From contig NZ_AP022619.1 in the NCBI RefSeq assembly GCF_010731655.1, forward strand, positions 3,720,001 through 3,784,000: 64,000 nt of DNA. The letters are read 5' to 3'. The stretch is from Mycobacterium paraseoulense (GTDB taxonomy: Bacteria; Actinomycetota; Actinomycetes; Mycobacteriales; Mycobacteriaceae). The notes beneath the pieces were generated by a model that was not told the DNA's origin, did no database searches, and saw nothing but the letters and a program-made list of their open reading frames with translations. This document shows positions 12,701 through 24,900 of this stretch, piece after piece (positions within the stretch are counted from its first letter, which is position 1; each line of letters starts with the position of its first letter). Both the position numbers and the translations under genes were made by a program.

Positions 12701-15700
12701 GGGGCGAACAAACGCAGCTGGTCACCGCGGTGCTGTCTGCCGCAGCGGCGGATCCCCCTCCCGCGCACGACATCTCCGCGCTGCTCGCCGCGCACCCGGG
12801 CCGCGAGGACGGCGCCGAGGTGCGCCGTCGCCTGGACGAACGCGGCATTCGATACGGTCAGGCATTCAGCGGTCTCGCCGCGTTGCACACCGGCGAGGGC
12901 GCGACCCGCACTGTGCTGGCCGAGGTCAAGCTGCCAGGCCAGATCCGCTCGCAGCAAGATGCCTACGGGGTGCACCCGGCGCTGCTCGATGCCTGCTTTC
13001 AGTCGGTCGCGGCGCACCCGGAGTTGCGTGCGCTGGGTGAAGATGTGCTGGCATTGCCGCTGGGTCTCCGGCGGCTCCGCTCCTATGACGCTGCCCGCAG
13101 GGCCCGCTACTGCTACACCCGGGTGACGAAAGCCGACGCTTCCGGCGTGGAGGCAGACCTCGAAATGCTCGATGAGAACGGGGTTGTCCTACTCGCCGTG
13201 CAGGGACTGCGCTTGGGTGCCGGAGCTTCCGAAAGCGACCACGACGAACGGCTGCTGGCCAAGCGATCGCTGACGATCGAATGGCGGCAACGCGAACTAC
13301 CGGAGGCGGAACACGACAACCCCGGAGCCTGGCTGGTCGTCGGCACCACCGCCGATACCGTCGCCCCGATGGGGGACGCGCTGAAACAGCTCGGCGCACA
13401 ATGCACCACCATGTGCTGGCCGCCGCACGCCGACCACACCTTGAACAGAGAACGGCTTCGAGATCAGCTGCGTGCCGGTGGATTCGGCGGCTTGGTGATC
13501 GCGACGGGACCAGGGGAAGGCGGCTCCGGTGACCGGTCGCCGCTGCTGGGCCTCGAGGCCGTGCAACATCTGGTGCGTGTCACCCGCGAATTGCCCGACA
13601 TTCCCGGCGAACTCCCGCGTCTCTACGTCGTGACGCGCAACGCGCAGACCGTAGTGGCCAGTGACGTGCCCAATTTGGAGCAGGCCGGGCTGCGGGGTTT
13701 CCTGCGCGTGATCGGCACCGAGCATCCACACCTGCGGGTCACTCAGATCGATGTGGACGATGACACCGATGCCGGGCTGCTCGCCCGCCAACTGCTCGGC
13801 GGGTCCGAGGAAGACGAGACGGCCTGGCGACACGGCGCGTGGTACACGGCGCGGTTGGCCTTGAGTCCGCTGCGCCCGGAAGAGCGGCAAACCACCATCG
13901 CCAACCTCGAGCTCGACGGCGTCCGCCTGCAAATCCGCACGCCCGGCGATCTGGAGTCGGTGGAATTCATTGCCCGCGACCGGGTTGCGCCGGGGCCGGG
14001 CCAGATTGAGGTCGAAATCAGTGCCTCCAACATCAACTTCGCCGATGTGCTGATCGCGTTCGATCGCTATCCCGCCTTCGAGGGCCGACGACAACAGCTG
14101 GGCACCGATTTCGCCGGAGTGGTGACCGCCGTCGGGCCAGGTGTGACGGACCACAAGGTCGGCGATCACGTTGGGGGTCTTTGTGGCGACGGATGCTGGG
14201 CCACGTTCATCACCTGCGACGCGCGCCTGGCGGTGACGCTGCCGGCTGGACTCTCCGATGGGCAGGCCGCGGCGGTACCAACCGCACACGCCACCGCGTA
14301 TTACGGCCTGCATGAGCTGGCTCATATCAAGGCCGGTGACCGCGTTTTGATCCACTCTGCGACGGGCGGGGTGGGACAGGCGGCGATCGCGATGGCCCGG
14401 GCCGCCGGCGCCGAAATCTTCGCCACAGCGGGCAGCGAGCAACGTCGTCAAGTGTTGCGCGACATGGGCATCGACCATGTCTACGATTCGCGAAGCACCG
14501 AGTTCGCCGACCTGATAAGGCGCCACACCGACGGGTATGGCGTCGACATCGTGCTTAACTCGCTCCCCGGCGCCGCTCAACTCGCGGGCCTCAAATTGCT
14601 CGCTCTCGGTGGACGATTCGTCGAGATAGGCAAGCGCGAAACCCGGCTGGGCCTCTTCTCGTTCCGGCCCAACCTCGCGTTTCACGGCGTCGACCTGGCG
14701 CTGCTGTCGTACAGCGAACCCGACCGGGTTCACGACATGTTGACCACGGTGTACCAGCTCATCGCGGACGGTGTGCTCCCGGTGCCGGAGAGCACGCACT
14801 ACCCGCTTGCCGAAGCCGGCAACGCCATTCGAACGATGGCCGGCGCCCGGCATACCGGCAAGATCGTGCTTGACGTCCCGCACACCGGCCACCACCGGGT
14901 GACGGTGCCGCCGGCGCAGGCTCGGGTGTTCCGCCGCGACGGCGCCTACCTCATCACCGGCGGCCTCGGGGGCCTTGGGCTGTTCTTGGCGGAGAAGATG
15001 GCCGCCGCGGGATGTGGGCGTATCGTGCTGTCCTCACGCTCACAGCCGACGCGCAATGCGCTGGCGACGATCGAGCGAATCCGCGCGACCGGCGCCGACA
15101 TCGTGGTGGAATGCGGTGATATCGCACAATCCGACACCGCGCATCGGCTGGTGGCCACAGCGACAGCGACGGGGCTTGCGGTGCGCGGCGTACTGCACGC
15201 GGCGGCGGTCGTGGAGGACGCCACATTGGCCAACATCACCGACGAGCTGATCGCGCATGACTGGGCGCCAAAGGTCTACGGCGCGTGGAACTTGCATACT
15301 GCAACCGCCCGGCAGCCGCTGGACTGGTTCTGCTCGTTCTCCTCGGCGGCCGCGCTGGTGGGCTCGCCGGGGCAGGGCGCCTACGCCGCGGCCAACAGCT
15401 GGGTGGACGGCTTCACCCACTGGCGGCGGGCTCGGGGCCTGCCGGCCACCGCAATCGCCTGGGGCCCCTGGGCAAAGATCGGGCGCGCGACCGCGCTCGC
15501 GGAAAGTTCCGACATTGCAATCGCCCCCGACGAGGGCGCTTACGCATTCGAATCGATACTGCGCCACGACCGGGCCTATACCGGCTACGCGCCGATCACC
15601 GGCACCTCCTGGTTTGCGATCCTCGCCGAGCGCAGCCTGTTTGCGCAGGCATTCCGCTCCGTCGGGCAAAACCAAACGGGCACAAGCAAACTGCGCGCTG

Positions 15701-15966
15701 AGCTCGACGAGCTGCCCGTGGACGAGTGGCCCACCTGGCTGCGGCGTCTGATCTCCGATCAGGTCAGCCTGATTCTGCGTCGCAGCGTCGATCCCGACCG
15801 GGCGCTCTCCGGGTACGGCTTGGACTCGCTGGGCGCCCTCGAACTACGCACCCGCATCGAGACCGAAACGGGGGTTCGCATCCCGTCCGCTGACATCTCC
15901 ACCATAACCATCCGCGGTCTAGCGGGGCTGCTATGCGAGAAGCTAGCGCCCGCTAGTGCGGCCTGA
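9706..15966 (+). CDS. Fully reducing type I polyketide synthase (Mas/Pks5-like, KS-AT-DH-ER-KR-ACP)
   Basis: 2086-aa iterative synthase of the mycobacterial Mas/Pks5 type. Domains in order: KS (residues 5-425; active cysteine C178 in DTACSSG, histidines H313 and H349); AT (about 530-840; S625 in GHSLGE); DH (about 890-1180; H930 and D1095, with the atypical [11 protein letters not shown] motif of Mas-like enzymes); ER (about 1400-1710; NADPH loop HSATGGVG at 1550-1557); KR (about 1740-1930; TGGLGGLG at 1751-1758, Y1893); ACP (about 2000-2080; S2041 in GLDSLG). The AT carries VASH where methylmalonyl-specific enzymes carry YASH or VASH, so a saturated methyl-branched acyl chain is expected. 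There is no thioesterase; the chain is probably handed to the starter C domain of the next protein. GTG 9706 follows AAGAAGAGG. The gene is directly followed by the first NRPS, so the two form an operon. Confidence 0.93.
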   Translation: MDKATLTSTAVIGMACRLPGGIDSPERLWEALLRGDDLVTEVPPDRWDAEEYYDPQPGVPGRSVTKWGGFLDDVAGFDCEFFGINEREATAIDPQHRLLLETSWEAIEHAGLTPATMADSLTGVFVGLTHGDYQLLAADANAVEAPYGFTGSSFSLASGRIAYTLGIHGPALTVDTACSSGLTAVHLACHSLSDGESDLALAGGAAVILDPRKFVAGSAEGMLSPTGRCHAFDVAADGFASAEGCVVVLLKRLSDALRDGDRILAVIRGSAANQDGHTVNIATPSVEAQTAVYKAALAAAGVDARSVGMIEAHGTGTPVGDPVEYASLAAVYGIDGPCALATVKTNLGHAQSAAGTLGLMKTILALQHGMIPQNLHFTRLPDQMAAIKTELFVPQTITPWPTNGHHPRRAAVSSYGLSGTNAHAIVEQAPAQAPESAVPETIPAESVTAAPLLFPLSSTSADELRRTAGRLADWVAAHEEVALTDLAYTLARRRAHRPVRTAVIAGSRPELTKALREVADGDTPYQAAAGQDDRGPVWVFSGQGSQWAQMGAELLATEPVFAATVAAAESLIAHESGFSVTQAMTAPQSVTGIDRIQPTLFTMQVALADTMRSYGVHPGAVIGHSLGEVAAAVVAGALSLEDGLRVICRRSRLMSRIAGAGAMASVELPAQQVLSELVTRGVDDAVVAVVASPQSTVIGGATQTVRDLVAAWEARDVMAREIAVDVASHSPQVDPILDDLADALAELHPMPPEVPFYSATLYDPRERPLCDAGYWVQNLRQMVRFAPAVRAALEDGYRVFAELAPHPLLTHAVEQTARSLDMPLAALAAMRREQAQPHGLRGFVADLYSAGAAVDFSALYPNGRLVDAPLPTWTHRRLLLSRGAQPSIHGGCTVSVHPLLGAHVRLLEDPERHVWQAEVGTAAQPWLGDHQVRDVTVFPGAAYCEMALAAARTVLGNASEVRDLRFEHALLLDEQTTIGASAALSSAGAADFAVESDEGGEQTQLVTAVLSAAAADPPPAHDISALLAAHPGREDGAEVRRRLDERGIRYGQAFSGLAALHTGEGATRTVLAEVKLPGQIRSQQDAYGVHPALLDACFQSVAAHPELRALGEDVLALPLGLRRLRSYDAARRARYCYTRVTKADASGVEADLEMLDENGVVLLAVQGLRLGAGASESDHDERLLAKRSLTIEWRQRELPEAEHDNPGAWLVVGTTADTVAPMGDALKQLGAQCTTMCWPPHADHTLNRERLRDQLRAGGFGGLVIATGPGEGGSGDRSPLLGLEAVQHLVRVTRELPDIPGELPRLYVVTRNAQTVVASDVPNLEQAGLRGFLRVIGTEHPHLRVTQIDVDDDTDAGLLARQLLGGSEEDETAWRHGAWYTARLALSPLRPEERQTTIANLELDGVRLQIRTPGDLESVEFIARDRVAPGPGQIEVEISASNINFADVLIAFDRYPAFEGRRQQLGTDFAGVVTAVGPGVTDHKVGDHVGGLCGDGCWATFITCDARLAVTLPAGLSDGQAAAVPTAHATAYYGLHELAHIKAGDRVLIHSATGGVGQAAIAMARAAGAEIFATAGSEQRRQVLRDMGIDHVYDSRSTEFADLIRRHTDGYGVDIVLNSLPGAAQLAGLKLLALGGRFVEIGKRETRLGLFSFRPNLAFHGVDLALLSYSEPDRVHDMLTTVYQLIADGVLPVPESTHYPLAEAGNAIRTMAGARHTGKIVLDVPHTGHHRVTVPPAQARVFRRDGAYLITGGLGGLGLFLAEKMAAAGCGRIVLSSRSQPTRNALATIERIRATGADIVVECGDIAQSDTAHRLVATATATGLAVRGVLHAAAVVEDATLANITDELIAHDWAPKVYGAWNLHTATARQPLDWFCSFSSAAALVGSPGQGAYAAANSWVDGFTHWRRARGLPATAIAWGPWAKIGRATALAESSDIAIAPDEGAYAFESILRHDRAYTGYAPITGTSWFAILAERSLFAQAFRSVGQNQTGTSKLRAELDELPVDEWPTWLRRLISDQVSLILRRSVDPDRALSGYGLDSLGALELRTRIETETGVRIPSADISTITIRGLAGLLCEKLAPASAA

Positions 15967-15982
15967 CACCGAAGGGGGTCGG

Positions 15983-18900
15983 ATGGAACGTGATGGCCTG
16001 GCGCTTCCCCTGACGCCCGGGCAGTTGGACATATGGCTCGCGCAGGAGACAGGTCGCTTCACTACGGAGTGGCAGCTTGGCCTCTTCGCGAAAATCGAGG
16101 GCCGGCTGCAGCGAGAGCCATTCGAGTGGGCGATCCGCCGAGCGCTGCGGGAGGCTGAGCCGGTCAGGGCCACGTTCTTTGAAGAGCACGGCCAGGTTCT
16201 CCAGAGGACTATTGACGATCCGGAAATTGAACTCGTTGTCCACGATCTGAGCGGCTCACATGATCCCCTGCACGAGGCCTACGAGATAGCGTCGTCGATT
16301 CAGCGCACGCCGATGCCGCTCACGGGACCACTGTTCAGGTTCGCGCTATTTCAGCTGCGGCCCGACGAATTCTATTGGTTCACATGCTGCCACCACATCG
16401 TCGTGGACGCCTCGGGTATTGCGCTGGTCGGCCACCGGATCGCCACGATTTACTCCGCGGTTGTCTCAGGCGCACCCTTGCCGCCCCCGTTGTTCGGCTC
16501 CCTCGAGGACTTGGTCAGGTGCGAGGCAGAGTACGAAGCGTCGGCCGATTACCTAGAGGATCAGGCGTATTGGACGCAAAACCTGCCATCGGAAAGCGGA
16601 CTGGATCACTGGTTCCCTCAGGACGCGAGCGAACGTGGTGCCTCTGCGCCGGTTCGCCTGGACCCGGTGGTCCTCCGCCGGGTACAAGAGTTATCCCAAG
16701 CGCGCGACATGCCTCGTTCATCGGTCGTCACCGCGGCGTGCGCACTACTGGTACACGGCTGGTGCGCCCAAGGCTCAGAGGTCGTGCTCGACTTCCCGGT
16801 GAGTAGGCGAGTGGATCCGGAGGCGAAGACACTCCCCGGGGTGTTTTCGGGGGTCGTGCCGCTGCTCCTGACGATCTCGCCGGACGCAACGGTCGCCGAG
16901 TTCTGTCACCATGTTGACATCCGAATTCGGGAAGCCCTGCAACACCAGCGCTTTCCGGTGCAAGCCCTGGAACGCAAAGCTCGCTTGTCCGGCTGGAGCC
17001 AGCCGGGCCGGAGAGTGAGCGTCAACTTTCTTCCGTCCGCGTTCACCTTGGACTTCGGTGGCCTCGCGGCGTCGGCGTCATTCACCAACTCTGGGCTTAC
17101 CGACGGCTTCGGCTTGTTCTTCTCTGCCGTCGGTGACGAGCTCTTGTTCGGCACGGAGGGCGCCGGCCAACCATTTTCACACCTCGATCTCGCAGACCTA
17201 GCGGAACGGCTGCAAGACGTCTTGGTGGCGATGACGGTCGACCCGGGGCGGAAGCTGTCGTCGGTCGATCCGTTCAGCGCCGATGAGTACGGCCGGCCTG
17301 ATGAGTGGGGCAATCGCGCGGTGCTCGCCCAGCCACCCCGCCAACCGGTTTCGATTCCGGAGTCATTCGCCGCGCAGGTGAAGCGCGCTCCCGAGGCCGT
17401 GGCGGTGAGGTTCGCGGGCCGATCGATGACCTATGGCGAGCTCGATGAGGCCGCTAACCGGTTGGCGCATCTGCTGACTGAACATCGTGCGGGTCCGGGC
17501 GGGTGTGTCGCATTGCTGCTCCCTCGGTCGCCTGAGGCCGTCATCGCGATGCTCGCGGTGCTCAAGACCGGCGCGGCCTATCTGCCGATCGATCCGATGC
17601 ATCCCCGTTCCCGCATCGAGTTCATGTTGGGTGACGCCACCCCGATTGCCGTGGTGACCACCGCGGGGCTGCGGTCGCGGCTGGACGGGTACGACCACGT
17701 GGTCATCGACATCAACGACCCCGCTGTCGACGCCCGACCCAGCACCGCGTTGCCGTTACCCTCACCCGATGACATCGCGTACATCATCTACACTTCGGGC
17801 ACCACTGGCGTGCCCAAAGGCGTTGCGGTCACGCACCACAACGTAACTCAGCTGCTGGCTTCGCTGAATTCGCACCTGCCGGGACAAGTGTGGGCGCAAT
17901 GGCACTCGTTGGCCTTCGACGCGTCGGTTGAAGAGATCTGGAGTGCGCTGTTGTTCGGCGGGCGGTTGGTGGTGGCGCCCGAGTCGCTCGCGCACTCACC
18001 GGAAGACTTCCAAGCCCTGCTGGTCACCGAACAGGTCAGCGTCGTGAGCCAAACCCCCTCGGCGGTGGCCGAGTTGCTTCCCGAGGGTTTGGGATGTGCG
18101 GCGCTATTGGTGGCCGGTGAGCCCTGCCCCGCCGAGATCGTCGATCGTTGGGCGCCTGGACGGGTGATGGTCAACGGCTACGGCCCCACCGAGACCACAG
18201 TGTGTGCGTCGAGGAGCGCGCCGCTGACCGCCGGGACGGGTGCACCGCCGATCGGCGCGCCCGTCCCCGGAGCGGCGTTATTCGTCCTCGACCGGTGGCT
18301 GCGTCCGGTGCCCGTTGATGTGATCGGTGAGTTATATATCGCCGGCCGTGGTGTGGGCGTGGGATATTGGCGCCGGGCCGGATTGACCGCGTCGCGGTTT
18401 GTGGCCTGCCCCTTCGGTCCGCCGGGAACGCGGATGTATCGCAGCGGGGATCTGGTGCGCTGGCGCCGCGACGGGCAACTGGATTACCTTGGCCGCGCCG
18501 ACCAGCAAGTCAAAGTCCGCGGGTATCGGATCGAACTCGGCGAGATCCAGGCCGCCCTGGCCGAACTGGACGGCATCGAACGGGCCGCGGTGATCGTGCG
18601 CGAGGACCGCCCGGGCGACAAGCGTCTGATCGGTTATGTCACCGAAACCGTTGCCGGGGCTGTTGATCCCGCTGATCTGCGGAAGATGTTGGGCGAGCAC
18701 CTACCCGGCTATATGGTGCCCGCCGCTCTGGTGGTGCTGCAGGCGATGCCGATGACGGTCAACGGCAAACTCGACACCCGCGCTCTACCGGCACCTGAAT
18801 ACGGCGATGCCGATCGTTACCGCGCCCCCACCAACCCCACCGAGGAGATCCTGACCGTCATCTACGCCCAAGTGCTCGGCGCCGAACGGGTCGGGATCGA

Positions 18901-21900
18901 CGAGTCATTTTTTGAACTGGGCGGGGATTCGCTGTCGGCGATGCGCCTGGTCGCGGCGATCAACAAGTCTATGGACGCCAGCCTCTCGTTGCGCACCTTG
19001 TTCGACGCGCCCACGGTGGCGCTGCTCGCGCCCCGGCTCATTGAAGGTGGACCCGGACGCGAGCCACTGGTGGCCGTCGAGCGTCCCGCGACGGTTCCGT
19101 TGTCGTTCGCCCAGAGCAGACTGTGGTTCCTCGAGCAATTACACGACGGCGCAACACCTTACAACATGCCGACCGCGTTCCGGATTAGCGGGCCCCTCAA
19201 TGTCGAGGCTCTTTGCGCCGCCCTCGACGACGTCGTTGCCCGTCACGAGTCCTTACGCACCGTTTTCCCCGACCTAGACGGCGTTTCGTTCCAACGGGTG
19301 CTGGCGCCCCGAAGCGGGATGTGGCAACGCGGGGATGCCGCGGTAGTGCCATTGGCCGAACAGGATGTGGCCGGCGAGTTGAGGTCGCTGGCCAGGCATC
19401 AGTTCGATCTGTCGAGCGACATCCCGATCCGTGTGCAGATCTATTCGGTCGGCCCGGAGCACTACGTGGTGGGAATTGTGGTGCACCATATCGCCTTTGA
19501 CGGGCTGTCACTGGCACCGATGGTGCGGGATATCAGCGCTGCGTATCGGGCGCGGCAGCAGGGCCTTGCCCCGGATTGGGTCGGGTTGCCGGTGCAGTAT
19601 GTGGATTACACGCTGTGGCAGCGGGCCCAGTTCGGTGATCTTGATGACGGCGATAGTCCGATCGCCGCGCAGCTGGCGTATTGGGAGGATGCGCTGGCCG
19701 GGATGCCTGAGCGCGTGGAGTTGCCAACGGATCGGCCATACCCGCCGCTGGCCGACCAGCGCGGTGCCACCGTGGCGGTGGAGTGGCCCGCGGAGTTGCA
19801 GCAGCGGGTGCGCGCTGTGGCCCGCGAGTGCGACGCGACCAGTTTCATGGTGATCCAGGCCGGATTGGCCGTGTTGCTGTCCCGCCTTGGCTCGAGTTCG
19901 GATGTGGTTCTGGGTTTTCCGACCGCCGGACGTGATGACCCGGCGCTCGACGATTTGGTCGGGTTCTTCGTCAACACCCTGCCGCTGCGAGTGGACCTGT
20001 CCGGCGATCCCACGGTGGCGGAGCTGCTGACACAGGTCCGCCTGAAAGCACTTGCCGCTCTTGAGCATCGAGATGTGCCGTTTGAGGTGCTCGTTGAGCG
20101 GCTTAATCCGGCGCGGTCGCTGACCCATCATCCGTTGGTGCAGGTGATGTTGGCCTGGCAGAACCTGCACGGAAGCACGGCAGACCCGGGTGCCGGGTTG
20201 GCGTTGGGTGATCTGCAGGTCGCGCAGATGCCGATCGCCACCCACACCGCCCGCATGGATTTGACGTTCAATCTGGGCGAACGCTTCACCGGTTCCTCTG
20301 AACCGGATGGGATTTCGGGGACGGTGGAGTTCCGCGCCGACGTCTTCGAGCTGCGCACCGTCGCCTCGCTGATCGGGCGGTTGCAGCGGGTGTTGGTGGC
20401 GATGACCGCCGATCCGCAGGCGGCACTGTCGTCGATCGACGTGCTCGACTCCGATGAGCGTGTGCGGCTTGATGTGCTGGGCCACCGCGCGGCACTGACC
20501 CAGCCGACTAGGGCGGTCTCGATCCCGGCGTTGTTCGCCGAGCAGGTGGCGCGCACCCCGGAAGCGGTGGCGCTGCGCTGCGGGCAGCGCTCCTGGACCT
20601 ACCGCGAACTCGACGAGGCGTCAAACCGGTTAGCCCACCTGCTGATCGACTACGGTGCTGGTCCGGGCGCGTGCGTGGCGCTGCTGTTCGCCCGTTCGGC
20701 CGAGGCCATCGTTGCGATCGTGGCGGTGCTCAAGACGGGGGCGGCCTACCTGCCGATCGACCCCATGGTTCCCGATGAGCGGATTGCCTTCCTGGTCACC
20801 GACGCCGTACCGATCGCCGTGCTGACCACCACCGCGCTACGCCCCCGGTTGAGCGAGCGCGACTTGGCGGTCCTCGAGATCGACGACTCCCGCATCGATG
20901 CCCGACCCAACACGGGCTTGCCGGCCCCCGCGCCCGGGGATATCGCCCACATTATTTACACCTCGGGCACGACCGGGGTGCCCAAAGGTGTCGCGGTCAC
21001 CCACCACAACATCACCCGACTGTTCGACGGCCTGCAGGTGGGGATCAGGTTGGGGCCGGAGCAGGTGTGGACCCAATGCCACTCCTACGCGTTCGACTTC
21101 TCAGTGTGGGAGATCTGGGGCGCGCTGCTGTCTGGCGGGCGGCTGGTGGTGGTGCCCGACCAGGTGACCCGCTCCCCCGAGGACCTGCACGCGCTGCTGA
21201 TCGCCGAACAGGTCACCGTGTTCAGCCAGACCCCCTCCGCGCTCGCGGCGCTGTCACCGCACGGGCTGGAGGCGGTGGCGCTGATGGCCGCCGGGGAGGC
21301 CTGCCCACCCGAGGTGGTGGACCGGTGGGCGCCCGGACGGGTGATGGTCAACGGCTACGGCCCCACCGAAACCACGATCTATGCCGCCATCAGCGCCCAG
21401 CTGACCTCGCACGGTGCGGTGGTTCCCATCGGTGTGCCGGTGCCCGGGACGGCGTTGTTCGTTCTCGATCCGTGGCTGCACCGGGTACCGCCCGGAGTCG
21501 TCGGCGAACTGTATGTGGCCGGCCGCGGCGTCGGCGTCGGCTATATCGACCGGGCAGGGTTGACCGCGTCACGGTTCGTGGCCTGCCCCTTCGGTCCGCC
21601 GGGCATGCGAATGTATCGCAGCGGGGATCTGGTGCGCTGGCGACCCGACGGACAACTGGACTACCTTGGCCGCGCCGACCAGCAAGTCAAAATCCGCGGC
21701 TACCGCATCGAACTCGGTGAGATCCAGACCGCACTGGCCGCCGTCGAGGGCGTTGAGCACGCCGCGGTCATCACCCGCGAAGACCGCCCAGGTGACAAAC
21801 GGCTGGTCGGCTATATCACCGAAACAATCACCGGCGCGGTCGATCCCGCTGAAGCACGCGCTGCACTGGCGGACCGGCTCCCCGGGTTCTTGGTGCCCGC

Positions 21901-24900
21901 CGCGATCGTCGCGGTGGACGCGCTGCCTATGACGGTAAACGGCAAACTGGACAGCCGCGCCCTGCCCGCACCCGACTACACCACCGAGCACTACCGCGCC
22001 CCCGCTACACCGGTCGAAGAAATCCTGGCGGGCATCTACGCCCAGGTGCTCGGTTTGGAGCGGGTCGGCATCGACGACTCATTCTTCGACCTCGGTGGCG
22101 ACAGCATCTTGTCGATGCAGGTGGTGGCCCACGCCCGCGATGCCGGGCTCAGCTGTCGCCCCCGCGACATCTTCGTCGAACAAACCGTGGCCCGGCTGGC
22201 CCGCATCGCCGGTATCACTGACGGTCACGACGCGGTCATCGACGAGGGCATCGGGCCGATCACGCCCACCCCGATCATGCGCTGGTTGTTCGACATCGAC
22301 GGCCCCGTCGACCAGTTCAACCAAACCATCTCGCTCCAAGCACCGTCCGGGGTCACCCCCACCGACGTGCTCGCCGTCCTGCAAGCTTTGATCGACCACC
22401 ACCCGATGCTGCGACTACGAGTCGACGACGACGGCACCGAAGGGCGCGCGCTCACGGTGCCCGACATCGGGGTGGTCCAGGCCGGTGAGTGCCTGCACAG
22501 CGTCGACGTGTTGACCGATGAGGCACTTGCTCAGGCCCGGTCGAGGCTGAGCCCCGCCGCCGCACGCATGCTCAGCGCGGTATGGGTGTCCACCACCGGT
22601 CGGTTGGTGCTGATCGTCCACCACCTGGCCGTCGATGCGGTGTCGTGGCGGATTCTGTTGGACGACCTCAGCATTGCCTGGGCTCAACACCACCGTGGCC
22701 AACCGATCACGCTGCTCACCGGCGGAACCTCATATCAACGCTGGGCTGCAATCCTCGAACAACTGGCCCACACCCGTGCGGTCATTGACCAGGCCGATAC
22801 CTGGAAACACATCACCAGCGTCGGCGCCGCCCTGCCCGGACCCCGACCGGAGGACACCTACACCAGCGCGGGGCACCTGACGGTGGCGCTGGACACCGAG
22901 ACCACCCGCCGACTGCTCACCGAGGTTCCCGCCGCCTTCCACACGGGCATCCACGAGATCTTGCTGATCGCCTACGCACTGGCCTGGATTGAATTTCTCG
23001 GCGCCGACGACACGCCCCTCGGCATCGACGTCGAAGGCCACGGCCGCCACGAGGAGCTGGGCCACGACGTCGACCTGTCGCGCACGGTGGGGTGGTTCAC
23101 CGCCAAATATCCCGTGGCACTGACCGTCGGCGGCCTGCGCTGGGAACAGGTGGTGACCGGCGACCCAGTGCTGGGTCCAATTGTCAAGCGCCTCAAGGAA
23201 CAATTGCGTGCCTTGCCCCATCCCCTGACCTACGGGATGCTGCGCTACCTCAACACCGACTCCGACCTGACCGGGCCCGACCCCACCATCGGATTCAACT
23301 ACCTCGGACGCCTCGGCGGCCCAGCCGCCGACATGTCCGGCGACCGGTGGGGGGCCAGCCAGGACAGCCTGGGGGTCACCGGCGCTGCCGCCGCGGTTCC
23401 CGTGCCGCTCTCCCACACCGCCGAACTCAACGCCGGCACCATCGACACCGACACCGGGCCGCGCCTCAACGCCGCCTGGACCTGGGCACCCTCGGCACTG
23501 GATCACACCCAGATCGCTCGGGTCAGCCAACTCTGGTTCGACGCCCTGACCGGCATCTGCGCCCATGTCCAGCACGGCGGCGGCGGGCTGACTCCCTCCG
23601 ACATCACCCCGGCCCGGCTCACCCAATACCAAATCGACGAATTGCAAGCACAATACGATGTCGCCGACGTCTTGCCGCTCACCCCCCTCCAGGAGGGACT
23701 GCTGTTCCACGCCGGCACCGCGGCGGGTCTCGGTGACCTGTATGCGATGCAGATCGACATCACCGTCACCGGCCCACTGGACCCCCGCCGGCTGCACGGC
23801 GCGGTGCAAAACGTCATCAAGCGCCACCCCAACCTGGCCGCCCGATTCTGCCCGCAATTCGATCAACCGGTGCAGATCATTCCTGCCGATCCTGAAATAC
23901 TCTGGCAGTACCTCCAATTCGACTCCGACGTCAACGACCACCTCGGGCGAGTCTGCGCCGCTGAGCGAGCCGCGGTCTGCGACCTCACCGACGCCCCCGC
24001 CTTCCGGGTGGCGTTGATCCGCACCGCCGACGACCAGCACCGTATCGCGTTGACTTTTCACCACATCGTGCTCGACGGCTGGTCGCTACCAATCCTGCTG
24101 CAAGAGATCTTCGCCAGCTACCAGGGGCAGCAGCTGCCGCCCGCCACCCCGTACCGGCGGTTCGTCACCTGGCTGGCCGAGCGAGACCTCGAGGCCGCCC
24201 GGGCAGCCTGGCGCGAGGCGCTCGCCGGCTTCGACACCCCCACCCTGGTCGGCCCGCCGGCCCGACTCAAGCCCGGCCCCAAGGGCACTCGTACGTTCGG
24301 GATGTCCGAGCAGACCACGTTGGCGCTGAACGAGCTGGCACGTTCCAAGCACACGACCCTCAACACCGTGCTGCAGGCAGCGTGGGCGCAACTGCTGATG
24401 GGCATGACCGGCCAGCGCGACATCGTCTTCGGCACCGCCGTCTCGGGGCGGCCCGTCGAGCTGGCCGGCGCTGAAACCATGGTCGGACTGCTAATCAACA
24501 CCGTGCCGGTGCGGGCCACTATCACGCCGGCCACCAGCACCGCTGACCTGCTCGACCAACTCCACAACGCCAATAACCGCACCCTCGACCACCAACACCT
24601 GGCGCTCAACGAGATTCACCGCGCGACAGGCTACGACCAACTGTTCGACACCCTGTTCGTCTACGAGAACTACCCGATCGACGCCACCACGTTCGCAGGC
24701 GCCGGCGGGCTGATCATTACCGAGTTCACCGGCCGCGAGGCCAACCATTACCCCCTGACCATGCAGGCCGCACCCGGCCCCGAACTCGGCTTCCGCATCG
24801 AGTACGACACCCACGTGTTCGACGCCGAAAACGTTGACACGCTGATCAATCGGCTGCGGCGGATCATCCTGACGATGATTGCCGATCCACAGCTCCAATT

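Noticed and set aside
15956..15982. GTG at 15956 as the start of NRPS 1
   Set aside because: It lacks a ribosome-binding site and would add nine residues unrelated to a C domain; ATG 15983 has a purine-rich site immediately upstream.
22730..24064. Long minus-strand open frames inside the NRPS genes (also 28814-30130, 30383-31696, 34447-35847, 42592-43851, 45331-46797)
   Set aside because: They recur at equivalent positions in each module, have repetitive low-complexity V/G/H/R-rich translations, and mirror the GC-biased sense codons. They are antisense shadows.
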